This document shows, in pieces, positions 17,151-27,356 of a stretch of DNA of 64,000 nucleotides; the first letter of the stretch is position 1, and every line of letters starts with the position of its first letter. Under the pieces are notes generated by a model. It was given only the letters and a program-made list of their open reading frames with translations. It ran no database searches and was not told the origin of the DNA. The stretch comes from CAZSHX01 sp964606895 (lineage in GTDB: Bacteria; Bacteroidota; Ignavibacteria; Kapaibacteriales; UBA2268). The stretch is taken from NCBI GenBank assembly GCA_964606895.1, contig CAZSHX010000005.1, positions 1 through 64,000 on the forward strand, written 5' to 3'. Both the position numbers and the translations under genes were made by a program.

Positions 17151-20100
17151 TTATTTGACAACTTGAATTTGTCTGATAAAGCTTGAATTTCCGGATTTGA
17201 ATACTATGTTGTATGAACCTGAAGGCAAATTGCTAACATCAAATGATGCTGTGTTTTCGCCGGCAGTTGCTATACCCTTGAATATATTCATTGCATTCTT
17301 GCCGGAGACATCAAACAAAGTGATTGTTACATCCTGGTCAGAATTTGCACTGAATGAAACGCTGACTTTTCCGTTTGCAGGATTTGGATTAGCAACGCCA
17401 AGCCATGTTCCTGTTCCGTCCAAAGCAACTTCAACTTCATTGCTGTATGAATATTTGCCATCTATGTCAAGCATTTTCAATCTGTATGAATAACGGTTGC
17501 CTGTTTCGACATTTCTGTCAGATACAGGACCATAGTATTTCACACTCTCACTCTTGCCTGATGCTTTTTCTTCCGCGATTTTGGAAAAGTCTGATTTTCC
17601 TGCTTGATTGATAACGGCTCTTTCGATTTCGAATTTATCTGATTTGTACTCACTTGCAGTGGTCCAATTCAAATCAACTCTGTTGCCTGCAACTGTTGCA
17701 GTAAGGTCAAGCAATTCAACAGGAATAATTGTTCCGCCGTTCTTTTCTATAAAGTCAATCGCCGCTCTGAATACCATGTTAATATTGCTGAAATGTCTCC
17801 AGTCAATTCCGATCCCTACTACGTTTCTTGTTAATGTTGTGGTTGTGACTCCAACAATACTGTCGTTAACGCCTGCGGCTCTTGTTTGATAGAAATAAGC
17901 AGGCTGAGCTAAACCTTCTCCGGCTGGATTAACAGTCATCAATCCGCAATATGGCGGTACATCATTTAGGTAACCGGTTGAAACTACCTTTTCAACTAAA
18001 TTACGTTCCAGGGAAACACCCTTAATCGTATTGCCTGCATAACTCCCATTGGCTCCCATAGGATTTCCAGGAGTGGCATTTACTGATCTGAAAATGTCTT
18101 TTAGGAAAGTTACATCGTTATTTGCATTGTTCTGACTTAAATTGCGAACTAATTCCTGTGAAGCTGCAATTAAATTTTTCTTTTCATTTGTGTTACCCTG
18201 ATCCAAAAATCTTCTAATGTCTGATCTCTGGAATCTGGTCAATGCTTTATCATTGTTGGAGGCATCTTTGTCGTTACCGTCTGACCAAACTACTGTTCTG
18301 AACATATTGTAGTTTACTGCTTTTGGTTCCCAGCCCAATCTGTCAAATATATCATAATCATAAACGGGTGGGTCGGCATCAATATTAATCTTCCAGCCAA
18401 ATCTCTTGAAAGCTTTCATAACTGAGTCGTAGTTTAAGCGTCCGGCTATCTGATCAACAGTTGATGTGGGAATGAGTGTTGTATTACTGTTTTCGTTTGA
18501 TACACAAACTCTCAAGTTTGATTTCATAAGATAGAATCTAACAACCTTTGAAAACACATTATTGGAATTATTTTGATCCGCTTGAATTCCTATTTCAATT
18601 TTATATCTTGGAGTAACGTTTGCTTCCATACTAACAAATTGGTCAGGCAAAACATAGCCTAATCCTCTAAGTTCACCATAAGTTCTTGGATAGAAGTTTA
18701 AACCGACGAAATCTGCTAAATTGAAACCAACTTCTACTGTTTCGGATGAAGGAATATCAACAGTAGTTGATTTTTCTAGTTCAAATGTTGATGAAAAAGT
18801 CCCGTTTGGTAATTCTCTGTAGATTCTTACCTTGCAAGCAACTCCAAATTGCTGAATATTGCCGTTATTACGTACAAGACATTTAACATCTATAGGTGCT
18901 TTTGTCATTATATATTCTGCATCTGCAAATGTTCCTACGCTTACTTTGTAAGAGCCCGGCTGGGTAACTGTCAAACCTTCAACGTCTGATATAAACATTC
19001 TGCCGGTAAATTCTGATGCACCAATGTCATATCTCTGACCGGATGATCCACGAACATTTCCGTCAATATCGTTTGTATTCCATGTTAGTTTTTCTCCCCT
19101 ATTATTCAGCAAAGAACCCATTGGTGGTTGTGGAGATGTAATCACTCGTAGTCTTTGGTTTGGTTCTGCTCCAAGATATACAAGGTCACCGGTGAAATTA
19201 CCAAATATTGAGTACATATCTTGCTTTGTCCACTGTTGCCATTGTGATAAAGTTTTGAAATCATCACGATTGTATGTATCAACAATATTGTTATTTCCAT
19301 CCATTTCAACAAACCTTACAACAGATGCTCCGCTGTTAGTTGTTGACCAGAATACGTTTCTGTCAGATCTAAAGTTTCCATTTTTGGGGAATGCTCCCTG
19401 ATAAAATAATCCTGCATATACCGGACTGCTTGAAAGTACATCATTATCTTCCAAAGCTATTGCATTGTTCATTACAATTGCTCCGGTTGCCTGTTGTACT
19501 CCGATACCTGCCGTTACGCCTGTATTCATCATTCCACCGTCCCAGGGGATTCTGATTGTATTGTTGCAGATTTTATCGTTTCTTGTCCAGTAATTTGTTA
19601 CTGATGGTGTCAACATCTTTGTTAATGCATCAACATTTGCGTTTGTTCTTGATGTTAACAAATGGATACCTGCTCTGCCTGTATTGCCGTTTGCCACATT
19701 CAAGCCCCAAATTGCATTGTTTGTTATTATCATGCTTTCCGCAACATCCGGAAAGTAAACAAATGAAGGATTGATTGCTGGATATCCGTTTCTGCATTGT
19801 TCAACTTTGATACCGTAAGTCATCGTATTCGAATTGACATTGCTGATTTCGTTGCCGTTTAAGCTTAGACCAATATTATTATAGCCATTGTATGAAGTAT
19901 TGCCTTCACCGCCTGCAATTATTCCTGCGGCATCAGCAAAGTTCGTTCCTCCAACATTGTATACCTTATTATACATGAATTTTGAATTCTCTTCATGACC
20001 AATAAACATTCCGGCTCTGCCTATATTGTAGAATGTGTTGTAGGATACTTCATTATTATTATTATAGTATCTCTGATATTTATCAGGTCCTGCATTCTTT

Positions 20101-22763
20101 AGTGGTCCGATTCCCAGGTCAACCAATCCATATCCAAAGCCGGAAATCTCGTTGTTAGTTATCAATATATTATTGATTGCCACTGTATCAAGCTTCAAAA
20201 TATTTGAATTAAGTTTGCCTGCATCAAAAGGTGCCATGCCTCTCATCAATATTCCGGATGAATATGTGATATTACCTGTCCTCGTATTCGGTTCAAAAGA
20301 AAATTGAGTAAGGGCTATATCAAACTTTGTTAAAGGAATAGCTGTTGATGTTAAATTTGGAGCTGCATCTTCAATTAAAAGATTTTTGAGGGCTATATTC
20401 TTAGATCCTTCAAGCATATAGAATGCGGCTCTGAAAGGATTGTTCGTATTTAATCTGAATTTCAAAGATTTTTGTGAACCGCCATCAAAAATTATATTAC
20501 CTTCTGATCTGGCATAGACTTTCTTCAAGCTTGAAGTAACGCCGTTAACTGCCGCTCCAAAATGTGAAGGCAGAACATTCTGTCCCATTTGGACACCGAT
20601 ACCTGCACCGGAATACATATTGATATTCACTGAAGCTTTTCCAATCAATCTGTTTGTGGAAGGCTTAAAGGTGATAGTATTAGTGGAACTGACTCCAATA
20701 ATATTTGATGATAAATCAATAGCTGGACCAGTCAAATTCAAGTCACCAACATTATAATTTGCATCAGTAAGTTCAAAAACTACGGGTCCGGTAAGTCCTT
20801 TTAAATATAAAGCATTTAAAGCATCATCAAATGTTGCAAAATTTCTTGAACCCGACATTGTTGTCCCAATCGTGTAGGTTCCGCTCATTGCGTCAACCAC
20901 TTGAAATATCTGACAGAATGAATTGTTGCTTGTTACAGGATCATCTGGCGAACTGACAGTAATACACGCTTTGTAAGAACCTGCTGATGGTGGAATAAAG
21001 TTTTGACTGAAGTAAACATCTGATGTGTTAACTTTGCCGGAAGCTAAATCCTGAATAATTATATTATCTTTGAAAACAGTATCAAAAGGAGCTGTCATTC
21101 TAACAATATACATTGATGCAGGAACATCGGACATATCGCTTACACCGTTATTTCTGAACCTGCCGATTGGAATAAAAGGTCTTCTTACGTAAACTTCTGC
21201 TCCGGGAGCAACAACAGCAATTGCTTCTGCTTCAATTTCATAAGCAATTTCAAAGTAATAAGCGGCGGCAGAAGCCCTTGGGAAATAATTATTCGAAGGT
21301 TCCTGATCCGTTGAACTTAATAAGTTAGCCCAAGCTGTAACTTTATAGTTCCCAACATATCTTGGGTGGTAACTGGCAAAATTCACAAGTACAAATTCAC
21401 CCGTGCTAAGTGGCGTTGCATTTGACCAATGAACTGTATCGGTATAAACAATCTGCCCATTTAGCTCGAAATTTATTCTTACACCAAACTCATAAACAGG
21501 GTTAATTCCTATATTGCTAACCCTTACCTGAACAGGAATGGTTGCCGTCTGTGGATATTTCTTTGTTTCATTGCTTGATGGTGAGTTTAATGTAGTTAAT
21601 GCAAGGTCATCAGCAAGTGCAATAATAAACTTCTGAGTAGGAAAGTTCTGAACGTAATTAAATGCAGGAAGAACCATTTGTGACTCAACTGAATATTCTC
21701 CACCGGGAATTTTAGCCTGATTTGTTGACAAATCCAAATCTCCATTTGCTCCTGCGGCAATACCTATTGCATAAGGTATATTGGTAATTTTAGGACTGCC
21801 AACAGGCTGAGGATTAAAATAAATCAGATCGTTTCCGTTATTCGGTGGAGGATTGACACCTCTGTAAATTACCTTATAGTCAGGATTTGAAGCAGGAAGA
21901 GGACCTGCAATCACATAATATGCATAAATATCTGTTTGTCCTGCGATTCTATTGAATGACATCGAAGGATGCTGTGTACCAGAATATACAGAACCTCTTG
22001 TTAAAATAACACCATCTTTTGGGTAGACATCAATAAATCCCGGATATGAAGTGAGCGAAATTGTCTTATTTGCAAGATATCCATGTATTGTGCTATTTGT
22101 TACGTAAGAAGAAGCATTATTAGGTGATGGGTTTTTTGAAGAAAAGTGGAATGTGAAATTACTTGCTGAACTTGCAGGCTGTACGTTTATCCAGTCAGTT
22201 GATGAAGCTGAAAAACCGACATGTTCTGTGTAAACATTGTAACTGCCGGAATTCATTGTTCCATAGCAAATATCAATTTGATTTGATGTTTCATAAAGTT
22301 TAATTTGGAAATTATTACTTGCTCCGTAATCACTACAGCAATATTGATTATTCTCCCATTGGAAAACAACTACTCTGTTTGGTGCAGTGCCCTGAAGCGA
22401 GACACCCCATGGTCCTGAGGACAAATATAAGTCCCATCGAAGGGCTGTCACACTAGGATATACAATACTTAAATCACTTGTGTAAGCACTATAGTTAGTA
22501 TAAGGTGAGAAACAAATGTAACCGTTTGAACTTACATAAATAACGGTATTATCTTTACCGTCAAATTTAAAAGTGAATGGTATTGTAACAGCATAAACTG
22601 TATCGTCAGCATACCCCCATTGGGTTGAATAAGAAACTTTGGTGAAAGTTGCATCGCTGGCACTAATAGTCATTTGTTGTAGCGACTGTGCCTTTGCTCC
22701 TATAGCAAAAATTGCTAAAAACCCTATTACCAATAGAGTTCGCTTGAGTAATCTGTTAATCAT
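17151..22763 (-). CDS. Giant surface protein with beta-helix region and T9SS sorting domain
   Basis: 1870 residues. A signal peptide (MINRLLKRTLLVIGFLAIFA) is followed by a jelly-roll-like region (about 30-250), then CARDB/Ig-like sandwiches (about 390-640). About 640-1200 is a right-handed parallel beta-helix of the NosD/pectate lyase type, rich in Asn ladders (NNNEVSYNTFYNIGRAGMF). A second sandwich block follows. About 1420-1680 is a domain I do not recognise. A fibronectin-like strand block (IPVELLDLTATVAGNRVDL) and a T9SS type A domain (NPNPANGKVSVSF, LPSGSYNIVFK) end the protein. It is probably exported and surface-attached; polysaccharide binding or lysis is possible but not shown. It has its own terminator. 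Confidence 0.85.
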   Translation of the reverse strand: MINRLLKRTLLVIGFLAIFAIGAKAQSLQQMTISASDATFTKVSYSTQWGYADDTVYAVTIPFTFKFDGKDNTVIYVSSNGYICFSPYTNYSAYTSDLSIVYPSVTALRWDLYLSSGPWGVSLQGTAPNRVVVFQWENNQYCCSDYGASNNFQIKLYETSNQIDICYGTMNSGSYNVYTEHVGFSASSTDWINVQPASSASNFTFHFSSKNPSPNNASSYVTNSTIHGYLANKTISLTSYPGFIDVYPKDGVILTRGSVYSGTQHPSMSFNRIAGQTDIYAYYVIAGPLPASNPDYKVIYRGVNPPPNNGNDLIYFNPQPVGSPKITNIPYAIGIAAGANGDLDLSTNQAKIPGGEYSVESQMVLPAFNYVQNFPTQKFIIALADDLALTTLNSPSSNETKKYPQTATIPVQVRVSNIGINPVYEFGVRINFELNGQIVYTDTVHWSNATPLSTGEFVLVNFASYHPRYVGNYKVTAWANLLSSTDQEPSNNYFPRASAAAYYFEIAYEIEAEAIAVVAPGAEVYVRRPFIPIGRFRNNGVSDMSDVPASMYIVRMTAPFDTVFKDNIIIQDLASGKVNTSDVYFSQNFIPPSAGSYKACITVSSPDDPVTSNNSFCQIFQVVDAMSGTYTIGTTMSGSRNFATFDDALNALYLKGLTGPVVFELTDANYNVGDLNLTGPAIDLSSNIIGVSSTNTITFKPSTNRLIGKASVNINMYSGAGIGVQMGQNVLPSHFGAAVNGVTSSLKKVYARSEGNIIFDGGSQKSLKFRLNTNNPFRAAFYMLEGSKNIALKNLLIEDAAPNLTSTAIPLTKFDIALTQFSFEPNTRTGNITYSSGILMRGMAPFDAGKLNSNILKLDTVAINNILITNNEISGFGYGLVDLGIGPLKNAGPDKYQRYYNNNNEVSYNTFYNIGRAGMFIGHEENSKFMYNKVYNVGGTNFADAAGIIAGGEGNTSYNGYNNIGLSLNGNEISNVNSNTMTYGIKVEQCRNGYPAINPSFVYFPDVAESMIITNNAIWGLNVANGNTGRAGIHLLTSRTNANVDALTKMLTPSVTNYWTRNDKICNNTIRIPWDGGMMNTGVTAGIGVQQATGAIVMNNAIALEDNDVLSSSPVYAGLFYQGAFPKNGNFRSDRNVFWSTTNSGASVVRFVEMDGNNNIVDTYNRDDFKTLSQWQQWTKQDMYSIFGNFTGDLVYLGAEPNQRLRVITSPQPPMGSLLNNRGEKLTWNTNDIDGNVRGSSGQRYDIGASEFTGRMFISDVEGLTVTQPGSYKVSVGTFADAEYIMTKAPIDVKCLVRNNGNIQQFGVACKVRIYRELPNGTFSSTFELEKSTTVDIPSSETVEVGFNLADFVGLNFYPRTYGELRGLGYVLPDQFVSMEANVTPRYKIEIGIQADQNNSNNVFSKVVRFYLMKSNLRVCVSNENSNTTLIPTSTVDQIAGRLNYDSVMKAFKRFGWKINIDADPPVYDYDIFDRLGWEPKAVNYNMFRTVVWSDGNDKDASNNDKALTRFQRSDIRRFLDQGNTNEKKNLIAASQELVRNLSQNNANNDVTFLKDIFRSVNATPGNPMGANGSYAGNTIKGVSLERNLVEKVVSTGYLNDVPPYCGLMTVNPAGEGLAQPAYFYQTRAAGVNDSIVGVTTTTLTRNVVGIGIDWRHFSNINMVFRAAIDFIEKNGGTIIPVELLDLTATVAGNRVDLNWTTASEYKSDKFEIERAVINQAGKSDFSKIAEEKASGKSESVKYYGPVSDRNVETGNRYSYRLKMLDIDGKYSYSNEVEVALDGTGTWLGVANPNPANGKVSVSFSANSDQDVTITLFDVSGKNAMNIFKGIATAGENTASFDVSNLPSGSYNIVFKSGNSSFIRQIQVVK

Positions 22764-23036
22764 GTTTAGGTCCTCCGAAAAAATTATACTAAATTATTGA
22801 TTATAATTGATTTATATTTTCTATGTAATAAATTCTATGTATCAAATATTCCTATTGAAAGTTTTTCAATCCTATTTATTATACAAAACGTAAACTACTG
22901 AAAAATCTTATTCTCTCAGACAGTTATTAGTATTGTAATCTACATTTACAATTCAAAATGCCAAAATTCTCAAAAAAAAGTGTCAGATTGCCATCACATG
23001 TGTAAGAAATTACACACTTTTAAAATTTAGGAAATC

Positions 23037-24659
23037 CTAACTTTTTTTCTCTAATTTTAGTTTATTAAATCTAACAAAAATCGTTCCAGTCTTTGAATCT
23101 TTGAAAAGAACAGAAAATTGCCATCCGAATAAATTCTGTCCATCAAGCCCAAAAAACGGCTTTCTTCCAAAATCTTTTATCTCGGACAAAGAATCCTTAA
23201 TTTGTTCCGGAGCATAAAAATAATTGAGCGAACCCATTACACTTATGCCGCGAGAATATGCCAAATCGAGCAATCTTCCTTCTTTTTTTGCCTGTATAGC
23301 TTCCTTATCGAAATTAAGTCCAAACCCACTAAGACAAGCATAATTTAATGAATAGGCAAGAATGCCATCGTCAAATTCCAAAATTCCTTTGCCGTCGTAA
23401 ATTTTGCGAATTTCCTTTTCAATTCTACTACGGTTATTCCAAAACTTAGAATACTTTTCATTGTAATGAAATCTCTTCAAATCAATAAAACTATTCATAA
23501 ATGCAAAAATAAATAAAATTAAACCAATATTAGCAGAAATTCTCATTATTTTTGCTCGCATTAATTCCTTGTCCGACTCTAAAAATATATCCTTTAACCA
23601 ACAGCCGATTATTAAATTTGCAATTATAACACTATCAACAAAATACCAAACACCTTGATTCCAGAAATCCACGAACAAAAGATTGTAAAATGCCTTAATC
23701 AGTATGTAAACTGAAAGTATAGAAAAAACCTTTTGCTTCTTTTTTCCAAAAAGATATATCAGAGAAATAATTGCTGGAAAAACAAGGGGCAAAACCCTTT
23801 GTGCGAGATTCAGACCGTATAAATCCCTGATTGAACCCCCATAACTGAACAAATTGATAATATGAAGCAGATTCAAAGGATAGAAAGCATTTTTCTCTGT
23901 TCCGCTCACCGGCAGTAGCATCCCTGTTGAGCTTTGATTATAAACCAAATATACCAAAATCAAAAATGAAGGAATTGAAATAAGTGTAATTAAATTTCTG
24001 CTGATTTTCTTTTCTTGGAAAAGTAAACCTAAAGCAAAAGCAGGCAAAAGAAAAAAATCGTCAAGTCTTGAAAATCCTATCAATGAAATAGAAACAGCTA
24101 AAATCAACACCTTTGAGAGATTTAGATTTTCTAGCAATCGAAAATTTATCAGTAAAATCAGTAGTATCCCAAAAGAAAAGATTGAAAATCCACTCTCCAT
24201 TCCATTGATAAAGCTCCAGGGACTGTAGTGATGCCCCAAAATGAATGAGAAAAGCAGATAAAAAAAGCCGGGAATCAGAGTCAGGATTGCCAAAAATTCA
24301 TTTTTCAATAGTTTGAACAAAGCTAAAACAATTAACCCATATCCAAAAGCTGTGAAAATCATAGAAGAAAAGAAAGCAAAAGTAAGTTGACTATTCTTTT
24401 CCGGAATAAATTTGAAAGCATAAGTTAAGTAATACTGCCAAAGCGGATGAAAACCATTTGTCGGATTCACACCATCGTAAGTATAAAAATTTTTGTTCGC
24501 AGATTTATCGGCGACATTCAGATAATAAAACGAATCTCCGGCAAAATAAGCAAAAATTGCTGATGTTCCGTTCTGTTTGTAAGAGCGAATCGGCACATAG
24601 CAAATTGCTGAAACAACGAAGAGTAAGAGCAATATTTGAAAAAGTAATTTTTTTGTCAT
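23037..24659 (-). CDS. Polytopic membrane protein, GT-C glycosyltransferase-like
   Basis: About 540 residues from the ATG at 24659 (MTKKLLFQILLLLF); the frame extends 15 codons upstream but would then begin before the first membrane helix. It has about 10-12 hydrophobic helices. After the first helix, a periplasmic loop carries DSFYYLNVADKSANKNFYT, then NGFHPLWQYYL, a pattern common in GT-C/ArnT-like glycosyltransferases, where an acidic residue in the first loop is catalytic. The C-terminal 130 residues form a soluble domain. The likely role is transfer of a lipid-linked sugar in envelope assembly; donor and acceptor are unknown. It is divergent from the APC transporter gene. Confidence 0.7.
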   Translation of the reverse strand: MTKKLLFQILLLLFVVSAICYVPIRSYKQNGTSAIFAYFAGDSFYYLNVADKSANKNFYTYDGVNPTNGFHPLWQYYLTYAFKFIPEKNSQLTFAFFSSMIFTAFGYGLIVLALFKLLKNEFLAILTLIPGFFYLLFSFILGHHYSPWSFINGMESGFSIFSFGILLILLINFRLLENLNLSKVLILAVSISLIGFSRLDDFFLLPAFALGLLFQEKKISRNLITLISIPSFLILVYLVYNQSSTGMLLPVSGTEKNAFYPLNLLHIINLFSYGGSIRDLYGLNLAQRVLPLVFPAIISLIYLFGKKKQKVFSILSVYILIKAFYNLLFVDFWNQGVWYFVDSVIIANLIIGCWLKDIFLESDKELMRAKIMRISANIGLILFIFAFMNSFIDLKRFHYNEKYSKFWNNRSRIEKEIRKIYDGKGILEFDDGILAYSLNYACLSGFGLNFDKEAIQAKKEGRLLDLAYSRGISVMGSLNYFYAPEQIKDSLSEIKDFGRKPFFGLDGQNLFGWQFSVLFKDSKTGTIFVRFNKLKLEKKS

Positions 24660-24750
24660 ATTCAAAAATTGTATATTTACATTAATATACTTGCAAATAT
24701 GCAAAAAATGGAATAATTATTTATCTAAATTATTTGAAGATATATTGCCT

Positions 24751-26199
24751 ATGGAAAATCATTTCAAAAAAAGTCTGAATCTGACCGACTCGACTGCTTT
24801 AGTAATCGGCTCGATGATTGGTTCCGGAATTTTTATTGTCAGTGCAGATATGGCTCGCAATCTGGGTTCGCCGGGATGGCTACTCGTGGCATGGCTATTA
24901 TCCGGTTTTATGACTATAATCGCGGCTCTGAGCTACGGAGAATTAGCCGGAATGTTCCCCAAAGCCGGAGGACAGTACGTCTATCTTTGCGAAGCATACA
25001 ATCCCTTTGTCGGTTTTCTATATGGATGGACATTATTTCTTGTGATCCAAACCGGCACAATCGCGGCTGTAGCTGTTGCATTTGCAAAATTCACCGGAGT
25101 TCTGATTCCCTGGATTTCAACTACAAATATCCTTATTGATTTGCACTTTATAAAAATCAGTTCGGCACAGATTTTTGCAATCCTTTCTCTGATTCTTCTG
25201 ACCATGATAAACTTGAACGGAATAAAAACCGGAAAGCATGTTCAAAATCTTTTTACTTTTTCGAAATTATTGATTTTATTTGGTCTTTTAGTTGTCGGAT
25301 TATTTTTCGTAAGTAATTCCGGTTCAATTGAGTATAATTCCAAAATCTTTTGGGATGCTGTTCATATCGAGAATGGTAGTATTCTACCTTTGACAGGTTT
25401 TGCTCTGATTGCGGCTTTGGGAACTTCAATGGTTGGTTCGCTTTTTTCTTCGGATGCATGGAATAATATAACTTTTACTGCCGGAGAAGTTGTCAACCCC
25501 AAAAGGAATATTCCGCTCAGCTTGTTTTTTGGAACATTGATTGTTAATCTGATTTACATTCTCGCTGTTGTTGTTTATATTAAAATTCTTCCACTCAGAG
25601 GAATTGCCGAAGGAGGAACCGTACTCGAAAGAGGAATTCAATTCGCAACAAACGACAGGGTAGGAACAGCGGCTTTAAGTGTTGTACTTGGTGATTATGC
25701 GGCAATCGTCATGGCAATTTTCATCATGATTTCAACTTTCGGCTGTAACAACGGATTAATTCTATCTGGGGCAAGAGTTTACTACGCTATGGCGAAAGAC
25801 AAACTGTTTTTCAAAAGTGCCGGACATCTGAATAAAAAACAAGTACCTTCAGGAAGTTTGATATTGCAATGTGTTTGGGCTTGCATACTTTGCCTGACGG
25901 GTTCTTACGGTGAATTACTTGATTATGTGGTCTTCGCAGTTCTGATTTTTTATGTATTAACAATCGGCGGAATATTTATTCTCAGAAAACGAAAACCTGC
26001 AATCGAAAGACCATACAAAGCATTCGGGTATCCGGTTATCCCTGCTATTTACATTGCTATGGCATCATTTGTGATGTATATCTTACTGATTTACAAACCT
26101 GAATTTACAATACGCGGATTGATTATTGTTCTGATGGGCATTCCTGTTTATTTTTTCTGGAAATATTTGAATAACGTAAAAAAAGTAAAAATAAAATGA
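24751..26199 (+). CDS. APC-superfamily amino acid permease
   Basis: 482 residues from the ATG at 24751 (MENHFKKSLNLTDSTALVIG); the frame reaches 24691 but only this start fits the family. About 12 membrane helices are visible. TM1 carries the substrate-binding GSMIGSGIF motif, and TM6 contains FALIAALGTSMVGSLFSSDAWN, as in LAT-type/APA permeases. It imports or exchanges an amino acid at the inner membrane; the specificity is not readable. Its stop overlaps the murB start by 4 bp (ATGA), so the two are co-translated. Amino acid uptake beside murB suggests no specific link. Confidence 0.88.
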   Translation: MENHFKKSLNLTDSTALVIGSMIGSGIFIVSADMARNLGSPGWLLVAWLLSGFMTIIAALSYGELAGMFPKAGGQYVYLCEAYNPFVGFLYGWTLFLVIQTGTIAAVAVAFAKFTGVLIPWISTTNILIDLHFIKISSAQIFAILSLILLTMINLNGIKTGKHVQNLFTFSKLLILFGLLVVGLFFVSNSGSIEYNSKIFWDAVHIENGSILPLTGFALIAALGTSMVGSLFSSDAWNNITFTAGEVVNPKRNIPLSLFFGTLIVNLIYILAVVVYIKILPLRGIAEGGTVLERGIQFATNDRVGTAALSVVLGDYAAIVMAIFIMISTFGCNNGLILSGARVYYAMAKDKLFFKSAGHLNKKQVPSGSLILQCVWACILCLTGSYGELLDYVVFAVLIFYVLTIGGIFILRKRKPAIERPYKAFGYPVIPAIYIAMASFVMYILLIYKPEFTIRGLIIVLMGIPVYFFWKYLNNVKKVKIK

Positions 26200-27215
26200 A
26201 GTTTTTTACAAATTACAGCTTAAAAAAGCATAATACTTTTGGTATTGACTGCAAGTCAAAATATTATGTCAGTATTGAAAATGAATCAGATTTACGCAAT
26301 CTTGCCAACTCACCCATTTTGCAAAACAACAAATGCTTTATTATCGGAAGCGGTTCAAATTTGCTTTTTGCAGATGATTTCGACGGATTAATCATTGATG
26401 TTAATATTAAAGGAATTTCGGTTAAATCAAGAAATGAAAACTCAATCATAATTGAATCAGGAGCAGGTGAAAAGTGGCATTCATTTGTTGAATATTGCGT
26501 AAATAACAACTATTTCGGAGCTGAAAACCTTGCTTTAATACCCGGAAAAGTTGGTGCGGCACCTGTTCAAAATATCGGGGCTTACGGCATCGAACAGAAA
26601 GATATTTTTCATTCGCTTAAAGGCTTCAATCTCCAAACCGAAGAATTTATGGAGTTCCCAAAAGATAAATGCGATTTCGGCTATCGTAATTCCATTTTCA
26701 AAAATGAGTTTTCAATTAATTTTATAATTACTTCTGTCAGATACGAACTTAGTTTAGAACCAAAACTGAACTTGAACTATAATGACATCAATGCTTTTCT
26801 GAAACTTGCAAAAATAGATAATCCCAAACCCATAGATATATTCCATGCAATCTGCAGTATCAGGCAAAGCAAGCTTCCTGATTTTGAAAAAATTGGAAAT
26901 GCCGGAAGCTTCTTCAAGAATCCCGTCATCACTTCAGAGCAATATTTAAAAATTAAATCAAATATTCCCGGAATAACAGGTTGGGAGCAGTCGGACGGTT
27001 CCATGAAACTTTCAGCCGGGCAATTGATAGAATATTGCGGCTGGAAGGGAAAAAGAAAAGGAAACGCTGGAGTTTACGACAAACATGCCCTTGTTTTAGT
27101 TAATCTCGGGAATGCAACCGGAAAAGAAATCCTTAGCCTTGCAGACGATATCACAGAATCAGTCCATGATAAATTCGGGATTATTCTTGAGAAAGAAGTA
27201 TTGGTTGTCCGGTAA
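26196..27215 (+). CDS. murB: UDP-N-acetylenolpyruvoylglucosamine reductase
   Basis: 339 residues, the length of type I MurB. It is an FAD enzyme that reduces UDP-GlcNAc-enolpyruvate to UDP-MurNAc in peptidoglycan synthesis. N-terminal YSLKKHNTFGI and GSGSNLLF are FAD-binding motifs. IPGKVGAAPVQNIGAYG is the type I signature. GNAGSFFKNP contains the catalytic Ser that protonates the enol. WKGKRKGNAGVYDKHALVLVN closes the substrate-binding domain. It overlaps the permease stop by 4 bp. No other mur gene is nearby. Confidence 0.96.
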   Translation: MKFFTNYSLKKHNTFGIDCKSKYYVSIENESDLRNLANSPILQNNKCFIIGSGSNLLFADDFDGLIIDVNIKGISVKSRNENSIIIESGAGEKWHSFVEYCVNNNYFGAENLALIPGKVGAAPVQNIGAYGIEQKDIFHSLKGFNLQTEEFMEFPKDKCDFGYRNSIFKNEFSINFIITSVRYELSLEPKLNLNYNDINAFLKLAKIDNPKPIDIFHAICSIRQSKLPDFEKIGNAGSFFKNPVITSEQYLKIKSNIPGITGWEQSDGSMKLSAGQLIEYCGWKGKRKGNAGVYDKHALVLVNLGNATGKEILSLADDITESVHDKFGIILEKEVLVVR

Positions 27216-27318
27216 ATGGTTATTTTCGGTTTAATCCAATTTTCAATGAATTACAATTTCATGGTAAAATTCCTCAAATTTAATTTAACTTTTCTTGAAT
27301 ATTTTAACTTTTTACTCG

Positions 27319-27326
27319 TAAATTTG
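27319..27326 (+). promoter_or_regulatory. -7 element upstream of the CDF-like gene
   Basis: TAAATTTG is a full TAnnTTTG match. The upstream -33 region offers only a partial match (TTGA, spacer 20). The predicted start is near 27333, about 24 nt before the GTG at 27357. Confidence 0.45.
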
Positions 27327-27356
27327 CAATTGCTGTTGGACAATTTAATGCGATAA

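Noticed and set aside
24660..24750. Longer starts for the divergent membrane protein (24704) and APC permease (24691)
   Set aside because: The two extended frames would overlap each other and add residues not expected before the first membrane helix; the ATGs at 24659 and 24751 fit both families.
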